NCBI GenBank assembly: GCA_045655325.1
Contig: JAZOOY010000011.1
Span: 1 to 5,979 of the forward strand
Origin: UBA1738 sp045655325
GTDB taxonomy: Bacteria > Bacillota > Clostridia > UBA1381
Reading direction: 5' to 3'
DNA: 5,979 nt
A program made the position numbers and the translations under genes. Below the pieces are notes generated by a model. The model worked only from the letters and a program-made list of their open reading frames with translations. It was not told the DNA's origin and searched no databases. This document shows positions 1-5,978 of the stretch, in pieces (position 1 is the first letter of the stretch; every line of letters begins with the position of its first letter).

Positions 1-768
1 GTTCTTTATGTTCTTTGCAACCAAGTCGCAATTTTTATTCTCAATACCGCAGGTTACAACACGGCATCTGTCAAAATGGCGAGTTAAGAACTTGTCATCG
101 CCGTTTACCACCAAAAGCCCATCCTTATCCATAAAGTCACAAATCTGAAGTTTTGAATAATAGATGTTTTCCTGTGAGCCAAGGTTTTCGATGTGGGACA
201 TACCGATGTTTGTTATAACCGCAACGTTTGGCTTTGCGATTGATGCTAAGTATCGGATTTCGCCCATGTGTGACATACCAACTTCCAAAACTGCCGCCTC
301 GTGCTTTTGTTCAAGACGGAAAATTGTTATTGGAAGTCCGATATCGTTATTGAAATTACCCTGTGTTTTTAGGGTATTATATTTCATGGCAAGAACTGCT
401 GAAATCATATCCTTTGTTGTGGTTTTACCAACACTTCCTGTGATTGCAACAGTTGGGAGATTATACTTTTCCTTATAATAACGCGCAATATCGCCGAATG
501 CAATGCGAGTATCTCTTACGCGGATAATATTTTTTCCAGCCATAGCAGGAATATCACGGTGAGTTACCACCGTTTCGGCACCATTTTCAAAGGCACTGCC
601 GATAAAGTCGTGCCCGTCATTGTTGTCACCGACAATAGGCACAAACAACATATTTGCGCCTGCCTTTCTTGAATCTGTTACGATTTCGGAGATTACAAAA
701 TCCTCCGTTCCGCAAACAAGTGTTCCGCCTGTTGCGGCTAAGATGTCTTTTACGTTAAGTCTCTGCAT
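1..768 (-). CDS. murF: MurF, UDP-MurNAc-tripeptide:D-Ala-D-Ala ligase, partial (C-terminal part beyond window)
   Basis: Cytoplasmic ATP-dependent ligase that adds D-Ala-D-Ala to UDP-MurNAc-tripeptide, the last cytoplasmic step of the muropeptide stem. The frame opens at ATG 768-766 and stays open for 256 codons to the left edge; the family is usually about 450-460 residues, so roughly the last 200 are missing. Visible: N-terminal substrate domain about 1-80 with TDSRK (31-35) and GHDF (52-55); nucleotide loop GSVGKTTTK (111-119); NFNNDIGLP (138-146); LEVGMSHMGEI (161-171); TNIGMSHIENLGS (186-198). K206 in YSKLQI sits where the Mur ligases carry their carbamylated lysine; here the usual A-K-x-E reads S-K-x-Q. 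The ATG lies 6 nt after the murE stop, with its Shine-Dalgarno inside the murE end, suggesting translational coupling. GSVGKTTTK and NFNND separate it from MurC, MurD and MurE. Confidence 0.95.
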   Translation of the reverse strand, partial: MQRLNVKDILAATGGTLVCGTEDFVISEIVTDSRKAGANMLFVPIVGDNNDGHDFIGSAFENGAETVVTHRDIPAMAGKNIIRVRDTRIAFGDIARYYKEKYNLPTVAITGSVGKTTTKDMISAVLAMKYNTLKTQGNFNNDIGLPITIFRLEQKHEAAVLEVGMSHMGEIRYLASIAKPNVAVITNIGMSHIENLGSQENIYYSKLQICDFMDKDGLLVVNGDDKFLTRHFDRCRVVTCGIENKNCDLVAKNIKN

Positions 769-774
769 TCTAGT

Positions 775-2196
775 CTATTCTCCCAATATTTCTTTTACAA
801 TTTCCCTTTCGTCAAAGTGGAACTTTTCCTTGCCGATAATCTGATATGTTTCCTGTCCTTTTCCAAGCAGAAGAACTATATCGTCTTTTTTGGCAAGTGA
901 AAGGGCATATTTTATAGCCTCTTTTCTATTCTCAACTACTGTGAATTTGCCGTCTTTAGCACCCGAAACAATATCGTCTATAATCTTTTTCGGGTCTTCG
1001 CATCTCGGGTTATCCGATGTTATTATGGCGATATCCGCCATTCTTGTGCCGATTTCACCCATTATAGGACGCTTTGTTGCATCCCTGTCACCGCCACAGC
1101 CGAAAACTGCTATGCATCTTCCCTTTTTAAAGGAATTTACGCTAGATAACACGTTCTCAAGACCATCGGGTGTGTGTGCATAATCTATGATAACCGAGTA
1201 ATCGGTATTAGTATCAACTCTTTCAAGTCTTCCCAAAACGCCGTCTGCCTGGGAAAGTCCTTTTGCAACGTCGCAAGGTGCTATTCCAAGTCCCAAAGCG
1301 CCGCCAAAGGCACAAAGTCCGTTATACACGCTGAACATTCCCGATACAGGAAGTGCCACAGGGTACTCATCACCCTTATACACCACATTGAATTTAACGC
1401 CTTTTTCGTCAATTTCAATATCCTTTGCCAAAAGGTCTGCATCCTTTATGCCAACGCTTAATTTGTTATTTTTATCCTCTTGCAAGATTCTGTTTCCATA
1501 TCCATCATCGCCGTTTATCACGCCGACTTTTGAAATTGAAAACAGCTTTTTCTTTGCAAGAAAGTAGTTTTCCATAGTTTTGTGGTAGTCAAGATGGTCA
1601 CGGGTTAAATTGGTGAATACGCCAACATCGTAGGTTAAACCTGCCACTCTGTGCAAATCAAGGGCATGGGATGAAACCTCCATAACCACGTATTCTGCGC
1701 CCATTTCTAACATTTTCGCAAATATTTTTCTAAGCTCCAGTGAGTTTGGAGTTGTTGGGGTGGAGGACTTTATCCCCACTTCCTTATTCCCTACCAAAAT
1801 CTCATTAGTGCCGATAATTCCTACTTTTTTACCTTGTGTTTCAAGGATTTTCTTTATGAAATAGCTGACACTTGTTTTGCCGTTTGTTCCTGTTATGCCA
1901 ACTAAGTGTAGCTTTTCTTCAGGTTTTTCATAGAATGCTGATGCAATTTGGGAAAGGGCAAGTTTTGTGTCAGGATACACTATGCAAGGTATGTTAAGGT
2001 TAAGCTCTTCTTCTGCCACAACACAGCAAGCGCCCTTTTCTTCCGCCATTTTGGCAAAGTCATGGCCGTCAACATTGGCGCCACGAATAGCAACAAAAAT
2101 ACTGCCATCTTCCACACCTCGTGAATCAATGGTAATGTCTTTTGCATCCACGTCCTGCCATATCCACTTTTCTTTAAAAAGTTTACTTGCTAGCAT
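775..2196 (-). CDS. murE: MurE, UDP-MurNAc-L-Ala-D-Glu:meso-diaminopimelate ligase
   Basis: Cytoplasmic Mur ligase that uses ATP to add the third stem-peptide residue to UDP-MurNAc-L-Ala-D-Glu. The 473 residues are full length for the family (about 480-500). Visible: N-terminal substrate domain with ITIDSR (21-26) and GHDF (44-47); P-loop ITGTNGKTSV (101-110); SSTPTTP (144-150); EVSSHALD (173-180); NLTRDHLDYH (196-205); A-K at 214-215, with K215 the predicted carbamylated lysine; GRLERV (322-327); DYAHTPDGL (338-346); FGCGGDRD (365-372); DNPRCEDP (395-402); GKGQE (445-449). DNPR with a following acidic residue is the established meso-DAP motif, while lysine-adding enzymes differ there, so EC 6.3.2.13 is inferred. 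The start is ATG 2196-2194, with AAAGGAT 7 nt upstream. The gene is followed 6 nt later by murF and preceded by the 98-nt hairpin spacer. All catalytic motifs are intact and there is no sign of transfer. Confidence 0.97.
   Translation of the reverse strand: MLASKLFKEKWIWQDVDAKDITIDSRGVEDGSIFVAIRGANVDGHDFAKMAEEKGACCVVAEEELNLNIPCIVYPDTKLALSQIASAFYEKPEEKLHLVGITGTNGKTSVSYFIKKILETQGKKVGIIGTNEILVGNKEVGIKSSTPTTPNSLELRKIFAKMLEMGAEYVVMEVSSHALDLHRVAGLTYDVGVFTNLTRDHLDYHKTMENYFLAKKKLFSISKVGVINGDDGYGNRILQEDKNNKLSVGIKDADLLAKDIEIDEKGVKFNVVYKGDEYPVALPVSGMFSVYNGLCAFGGALGLGIAPCDVAKGLSQADGVLGRLERVDTNTDYSVIIDYAHTPDGLENVLSSVNSFKKGRCIAVFGCGGDRDATKRPIMGEIGTRMADIAIITSDNPRCEDPKKIIDDIVSGAKDGKFTVVENRKEAIKYALSLAKKDDIVLLLGKGQETYQIIGKEKFHFDEREIVKEILGE
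780..784 (-). promoter_or_regulatory. Ribosome binding site of murF, inside the murE 3' end
   Basis: GGGAG on the minus strand lies within the last sense codons of murE (Leu-Gly-Glu) and 11 nt before the murF ATG at 768. The spacing is slightly long, but the 6-nt intergenic gap offers nothing better. This arrangement fits translational coupling of murF to murE. Confidence 0.55.
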
Positions 2197-2202
2197 ACCA
2201 AA

Positions 2203-2209
2203 ATCCTTT
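2203..2209 (-). promoter_or_regulatory. Ribosome binding site of murE
   Basis: AAAGGAT on the minus strand ends 7 nt before ATG 2196, good Shine-Dalgarno spacing. It supports this start for MurE and shows that murE has its own ribosome entry independent of the PBP gene 98 nt upstream. Confidence 0.75.
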
Positions 2210-2214
2210 AAATT

Positions 2215-2231
2215 CCCTATAAAAACCCTAT
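2215..2231 (-). repeat. Short direct repeat of ATAGGG in the murE leader
   Basis: The hexamer ATAGGG (minus strand) occurs twice, at 2231-2226 and 2220-2215, separated by 5 T residues, giving an 11-bp period of about one helical turn. It lies between the hairpin and the murE ribosome site. It could be a protein-binding site or a chance of A/T-rich sequence. I could not find a convincing -35/-10 pair in this spacer: TATAGG is a weak -10 match with no good -35 at 16-18 bp. Confidence 0.25.
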
Positions 2232-2249
2232 TTTTGCATTATTTCATTA

Positions 2250-2290
2250 AAGCAAAGCCGGGCGAACAATGGTTCGCCCTGTTTTTGCTT
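2250..2290. terminator. Two-part hairpin after the PBP gene; possible weak or bidirectional terminator or processing site
   Basis: A perfect 8-bp inner stem (GGGCGAAC 2260-2267 with GTTCGCCC 2272-2279, 4-nt loop) is enclosed by a second perfect 7-bp stem (AAGCAAA 2250-2256 with TTTGCTT 2284-2290), separated by an asymmetric internal loop of 3 and 4 nt. In the minus-strand transcript it begins 4 nt after the PBP stop. The T-rich tail needed for intrinsic termination is poor in that direction (GGCTTTGCTTTAATG) and better in the plus direction (TGTTTTTGCTT), where no gene ends. It may give partial termination before murE, protect the upstream mRNA 3' end, or stop antisense transcripts. The structure is plain in the sequence; its function is inference. 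Confidence 0.55.
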
Positions 2291-2294
2291 AATA

Positions 2295-4523
2295 TTAGTC
2301 TGATGATGCGTGTCGGAACTCAACGCTTACTACCGTCGCTGGTTCAACCTGTGTTCCCGCCGGAATGCTTTGCTTAAACGCATAAGCACCATCCGTTCCG
2401 GTAAGTCCGGCACCTGCAATCTCGAAGTTCAGTCCTGCATCCACAAGGCGTTTCTTCGCCTGCGATACTGTAAGTCCCGTAACGTCAGGTACTGATACCT
2501 TCTTGCTTTCGTCACGAGCTTCTGTATAGATAATTATAGTTGAGTTTTCACCAATTGTCATACCCGGTTTAGGAAGCTGGTCAACAACTGTGTCGCCATT
2601 TCCCACAACCTTTATGTTAAGACGCTTTGAGTCAATACTTTCCTTTGCAACTGTTACTGAAAGTTCACGAAGTTCAGGAACTGCAACTGAAACTGACATT
2701 GCCTCTGCTTCTGTGTACTGTCTTTCAACGCCCATATATTCAAGTGATTCTTCCAAAATCGCACCCGCTACCGGAGCTGCGATAGTACCGCCGTACTTAT
2801 TTGCCACCTGTGGTTCGTCAAACATTACAAGGCAGATAAGCTGTGGGTCATCAGCAGGAGCAAAGCCTACGAAAGATGCGATACGTTTGTTATTACCACG
2901 TCCTTTTTCTGATGTTCCTGTTTTTCCGCCTACACGGAATCCCTTAATGTATGCGTTTTTACCTGTACCCTTAGGGTCACCTACAACGCTTTCTAAAATA
3001 CTTCTCATTGTTGCAGAAGTTTCTGCTGAAATTACACGGTTAACAACTTCCGGATAGAAGCTCTTTACAATTCCGCCACGGTTTCTGATTTCTTTTACAA
3101 TCTGCGGTTTCATAAGATTTCCGCCGTTTATAACGGAAGAAATAGCAGTAATCATCTGCATCGGCGTAACAGAGAAGCCCTGACCGAATGAACTTGTGGC
3201 AATATCTGTTTCAGACATTTTGCCATGATAGTAAACACTTCCTGATTCACCGATAAGCTCTATGCCTGTTCTTTCTGTAAGACCAAATGCCTTAAAGTAT
3301 TCCTGGAACTTTGCACTACCAAGTTTTAGTCCCAAATCCATAAATACAACGTTACAGGAATTGATTACGCCGTGGGCAAAATCTTCTGCGCCATGGCCTG
3401 CTGTTTTGTGACATCTGATAGTTCTGTCTGCAACCTGCTTTGAGCCTTGACAGTAGAACTGTGTTGAAAGGTTTGCCGCGCCTTCTTCCAGTGCCATAGC
3501 CGCGGTTAAAATCTTGAATGTAGAACCCGGCTCGTATGTGTCAGAAAGTGCCTTGTTTCTCCACATTCTGTTTCGGATTGATGCCATTGTGGTGTTTATA
3601 AGCTCATCATCTTCTGATTCAAGGTTGGCAACTATAGTATCCGTACCGATTGCATATTTCATAAACCTTTCAATATCTGTCGGCTTATTAAGGTCAAAGT
3701 CCGGCTTTGTTGCCATAGCTAAAATTTCGCCTGTCTGCGGGTTCATAACAATTCCGCAGGCACCTTCTTTTAATTGATTCTCAACACATGCCTGCTCTAA
3801 ATACTTTTCAAGGATTGATTGAATTGTTTCATCAATTGTAAGAACTACGTCGTCACCTTTCTCGGCATCGTATGCTTCTTCGTACTGATATTCAGAAGAA
3901 AGACCCGATGCTGTTCTTGCAGAAAGTACGCTTCCTGCTCTTCCCATAAGGTAATCGTCAAATGTTCGCTCAATTCCTTGCATACCATTATTATCATATC
4001 CCGTAAAACCAATGATATGCGATGCGATATTGTATTGGTAGTATCTCTTTGAGTCTTCCTCAAAATAAATACCAGAAAAAAGCTTAGCCATTTCCTTGTC
4101 GACTGAGCTATCTTTTAATTTCTTTATGGCGTCTGCCTCTTCAACAGTCACACGCTTTTTTATATACTGGAACTGATTGTTCTTTGTTAACTTGTCTAAG
4201 ATTTCATCCCTGTCCATGCCAAGGATTTCGGCAAGGCTTGATGCAACAACAAGCTCACCGCCGTCTTTTTTTATCTGTTGCGGGTTACAAACAACTGTAT
4301 TTACTGTGGCACTTTCCGCAAGCACTTTCTGGTTTCTGTCATATATTGTGCCACGGCTTGCATTTATAGCCGCTTCACTGGTCTGTTGGCGAAGCACTGC
4401 TTCTTTCATTTCGTTTCCACGGACTACCTGCCAATAACCTATTCTAAATATAAGCGCACCAAGGACTACTCCTAAAAATGCAAACAATACAAGAGACCTT
4501 CTCTTCATCTTGCCTAAAGTCAT
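2295..4523 (-). CDS. Class B penicillin-binding protein (SpoVD/FtsI type) with two C-terminal PASTA domains
   Basis: Membrane-anchored DD-transpeptidase that cross-links septal peptidoglycan outside the membrane, normally with a SEDS glycosyltransferase (FtsW/SpoVE). 742 residues. Visible: short basic cytoplasmic end (KMKRR, 5-9); one membrane segment about 10-27; pedestal/dimerisation region about 50-210 with RGTIYDR (57-63); transpeptidase domain about 250-595 with S334-T-F-K337 (nucleophile), S389-C-N391 and K534-T-G-T537; two PASTA domains about 613-668 and 676-737, the second opening with VPDVTGL. The stretch RCHKTAGHG (370-378) through SCN closely matches my recollection of Bacillus SpoVD, including two cysteines 19 residues apart (C371, C390). 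Bacillus SpoVD carries one PASTA and PBP2B two, so naming it spoVD or ftsI is uncertain and no symbol is given. The start at 4523 has a Shine-Dalgarno; an in-frame ATG at codon 6 has a poorer one. It lies 40 nt after the ftsL-like gene. Confidence 0.96.
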   Translation of the reverse strand: MTLGKMKRRSLVLFAFLGVVLGALIFRIGYWQVVRGNEMKEAVLRQQTSEAAINASRGTIYDRNQKVLAESATVNTVVCNPQQIKKDGGELVVASSLAEILGMDRDEILDKLTKNNQFQYIKKRVTVEEADAIKKLKDSSVDKEMAKLFSGIYFEEDSKRYYQYNIASHIIGFTGYDNNGMQGIERTFDDYLMGRAGSVLSARTASGLSSEYQYEEAYDAEKGDDVVLTIDETIQSILEKYLEQACVENQLKEGACGIVMNPQTGEILAMATKPDFDLNKPTDIERFMKYAIGTDTIVANLESEDDELINTTMASIRNRMWRNKALSDTYEPGSTFKILTAAMALEEGAANLSTQFYCQGSKQVADRTIRCHKTAGHGAEDFAHGVINSCNVVFMDLGLKLGSAKFQEYFKAFGLTERTGIELIGESGSVYYHGKMSETDIATSSFGQGFSVTPMQMITAISSVINGGNLMKPQIVKEIRNRGGIVKSFYPEVVNRVISAETSATMRSILESVVGDPKGTGKNAYIKGFRVGGKTGTSEKGRGNNKRIASFVGFAPADDPQLICLVMFDEPQVANKYGGTIAAPVAGAILEESLEYMGVERQYTEAEAMSVSVAVPELRELSVTVAKESIDSKRLNIKVVGNGDTVVDQLPKPGMTIGENSTIIIYTEARDESKKVSVPDVTGLTVSQAKKRLVDAGLNFEIAGAGLTGTDGAYAFKQSIPAGTQVEPATVVSVEFRHASSD

Positions 4524-4533
4524 TCTGTATCAT

Positions 4534-4541
4534 TCCTATCC
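4534..4541 (-). promoter_or_regulatory. Ribosome binding site of the PBP gene
   Basis: GGATAGGA on the minus strand ends 10 nt before ATG 4523 and favours that start over the in-frame ATG at codon 6 (4508), which is preceded only by AGG at 4 nt. An out-of-frame ATG at 4533 immediately follows this site and would read into the PBP gene in another frame; it has no ribosome site of its own at useful spacing. Confidence 0.6.
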
Positions 4542-4563
4542 ATATATATCTAAATATACTCTA

Positions 4564-5040
4564 TTATTTTTCTTCCCCGAATATGCTAAGTGCTCCCTTA
4601 ATTCCTTCAACTTCCTTTGCGGTTACTTCTGTAACATCGTCTTGCTTGATGTTTACATAAACGATCTGATACTTTTCAGGTCTTGTCATACCAAGCTTCT
4701 TTTTTGCAGTTTCTTCAATAAGTTCAAGGTCAAGATTCTGGTCAAGCTCAAAAGCCTTCTGACTTGAATATTCCTTTAGCTGATTAAGTTCTTTCTGAAG
4801 TGCTTCAACTTCATTTCTGCTTTCGTATACTGCTACATTTCTTGAAATCATAAATCCGGCGCAAAGGGCAATCATTATTGCACAAATGCTTACTGTTTTA
4901 TGTATCTGAGCCTTTTTAGCCTTTGCTTTTGCCTTTGTTTGTTTTTTATGCTCTTCAACTTTGTTCTGCACTCTGGCTGTATTTTCATAATAATCCCAGT
5001 CGTAGGCAAGATTTCCATTGTATCTCATCGAGCTAAACAT
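4564..5040 (-). CDS. ftsL: FtsL-like septum protein (FtsL/DivIC family), single-pass with coiled coil
   Basis: Bitopic divisome protein expected to join DivIC/FtsB and DivIB/FtsQ and to activate the septal SEDS-PBP pair. 158 residues, longer than many FtsL proteins (about 100-125). Visible: a hydrophilic cytoplasmic part 1-47 ending in a lysine/alanine tract (KAKAKAKKA, 36-44); one membrane segment about 49-67; an extracellular heptad-like stretch about 74-105; then the family-typical end of the coiled coil, IEETAKKKLGM (108-118) followed by RPEKYQIVYV (120-129); and a charged tail to 158. The basic side faces inward by the positive-inside rule. The position between rsmH and the class B PBP is the classic ftsL position and carries much of the identification, because sequence conservation in this family is weak. 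The start is uncertain: ATG 5040 has a GAAAGG touching it, while codon 5 (ATG 5028-5026) has AAAGGA 11 nt upstream. Confidence 0.85.
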   Translation of the reverse strand: MFSSMRYNGNLAYDWDYYENTARVQNKVEEHKKQTKAKAKAKKAQIHKTVSICAIMIALCAGFMISRNVAVYESRNEVEALQKELNQLKEYSSQKAFELDQNLDLELIEETAKKKLGMTRPEKYQIVYVNIKQDDVTEVTAKEVEGIKGALSIFGEEK

Positions 5041-5045
5041 CCTTT
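5041..5045 (-). promoter_or_regulatory. Purine-rich site between rsmH and ftsL-like gene that decides the ftsL start
   Basis: The only purine run near the start is AAAGG in the 5-nt rsmH-ftsL gap. It abuts ATG 5040 directly, which is too close for a normal Shine-Dalgarno. With the following A it reads AAAGGA, 11 nt before the in-frame ATG at 5028. A second candidate, GGAG (5058-5055) inside the rsmH end, lies 14 nt from ATG 5040. Initiation at codon 5 would shorten the protein to 154 residues without touching any domain. Confidence 0.45.
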
Positions 5046-5978
5046 CTATAATTTCTCCGCCACTCTCAGCTTTGCGCTTTTAGATCTTGAATTTTCGCCA
5101 AGTTCTTCCTTTGTCGGCAGTATAGGTTTTCTTGTTATTACTTTAACTTCCGGTTTCTTTCCGCATACACATACAGGAAAGTTCGGTGGGCATGTACACC
5201 CTTTTGCAAGGTCAGAAAATACTTGCTTTATAATTCTATCTTCCAATGAATGGAAAGTTATTACCGCAAGTCTTCCGCCTTTTTTAAGTCTTTTAACTAT
5301 GTCGCAAACAGCACCTTTTAATATTTCAAGTTCGCCGTTTACTTCTATTCTTATTGCCTGAAAAATACGTTTTTCAGGGTGAATTTCATCTTTTCGTGCG
5401 TTTTTTGGTATTGCCGCTTTAATTATCTCAGAAAGTTCGCCTGTTGTTTCAATAGGTGCTTCCAGCCTTTTTTCAACGATGAACTTTGCAACTCGTCTTG
5501 ACCAGTTCTCTTCGCCATAGCGGTAGAAGATTTCAGTAAGTTGATCTTCTGTATAGCCGTTTACCACATCGTATGCAGAAAATGGACTATTCTGGTTCAT
5601 TCGCATATCAAGTGGCGCTGATTTCATATATGAAAATCCACGTTCTTCGTTGTCAAGCTGATAGGAAGAAACTCCAAGGTCTAAAACCATACCGTCAATT
5701 TCCGGAATTTCAAGCTCGTCTAAAATATTTGCAACGTTTTTGAAATTGTCCTTAACGTATGTAACCTTTTCGCCAAATTTTGAAAGACGCATCTGCGCTG
5801 CCTTATGAGCATCCTGATCCTGATCTATACCGATAAGTCGAATATTCTCGCTACGGGACAAAATCTCGTGTGAATGTCCGCCACCACCAAGAGTTCCGTC
5901 GGCATAAATACCGCCATCTTTCACATTAAGTGCATCTACCGTTTCCGAAAGCATTACGGAATAATGTTTAAATTCCAT
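5046..5978 (-). CDS. rsmH: RsmH (MraW), 16S rRNA (cytosine1402-N4)-methyltransferase
   Basis: SAM-dependent enzyme that N4-methylates C1402 of 16S rRNA in the decoding centre of the 30S subunit; traditionally the second gene of the dcw cluster, after mraZ. The 310 residues match the usual length (about 310-315). Visible: family start MEFKHYSVML; SAM loop DGTLGGGGHS (27-36); acidic SAM-binding IDQDQDA (51-57); DNF (77-79); DLGVSSYQLD (100-109); RGFSY (113-117); DMRMN (124-128); an inserted helical substrate domain about 130-200; HPEKRIFQAIRIEVNGEL (200-217); ITFHSLEDR (240-248); and a C-terminal CxC-x6-CxC cluster (C261, C263, C270, C272) before the basic tail SRSKSAKLRV (297-306). ATG 5978-5976 lies 1 nt from the window edge, so the ribosome site and promoter are not visible. 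The stop is 5 nt before the ftsL-like ATG. Confidence 0.98.
   Translation of the reverse strand: MEFKHYSVMLSETVDALNVKDGGIYADGTLGGGGHSHEILSRSENIRLIGIDQDQDAHKAAQMRLSKFGEKVTYVKDNFKNVANILDELEIPEIDGMVLDLGVSSYQLDNEERGFSYMKSAPLDMRMNQNSPFSAYDVVNGYTEDQLTEIFYRYGEENWSRRVAKFIVEKRLEAPIETTGELSEIIKAAIPKNARKDEIHPEKRIFQAIRIEVNGELEILKGAVCDIVKRLKKGGRLAVITFHSLEDRIIKQVFSDLAKGCTCPPNFPVCVCGKKPEVKVITRKPILPTKEELGENSRSKSAKLRVAEKL

Noticed and set aside
2197..2294. A riboswitch or T-box leader before murE
   Set aside because: At 98 nt, with only one hairpin and no recognisable conserved aptamer or T-box sequence, it is too short and simple.
1967..2377. Plus-strand open frame of 136 codons crossing the murE start, the spacer and the PBP end
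   Set aside because: It is antisense to two strongly supported genes, runs through the hairpin, and its translation (Ser/Ala/Pro-rich) resembles no family and looks like an antisense shadow.
2590..3057. Plus-strand open frame of 155 codons inside the PBP gene
   Set aside because: It lies wholly antisense to the transpeptidase and PASTA coding sequence, with low-complexity Ser/Thr/Ala composition typical of reverse-strand reading.
3564..3653. Acidic stretch (residues about 291-320, with ESEDDELIN) between KPDFD and the S-T-F-K motif of the PBP, as a possible inserted domain
   Set aside because: As I recall, clostridial SpoVD-like proteins commonly have a variable linker of about this length before a WRNKA..YEPGSTFK motif, so it looks like normal family variation.
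3845..4063. Minus-strand open frame of 72 codons within the PBP gene in another frame
   Set aside because: It is nested in the PBP pedestal/transpeptidase coding region, has no ribosome site evidence, and its sequence has no recognisable domain.
4524..4563. A/T-rich spacer between the ftsL-like gene and the PBP gene as an internal promoter
   Set aside because: TATATT-like words are present, but they arise easily in such A/T-rich sequence, no -35 element at proper spacing was seen, and the 40-nt gap is compatible with one operon.
4900..5361. Plus-strand open frame of 153 codons with a hydrophobic start resembling a membrane protein
   Set aside because: The hydrophobic residues come from reading the complement of the Lys/Ala-rich ftsL tract and rsmH; both sense genes are clear.
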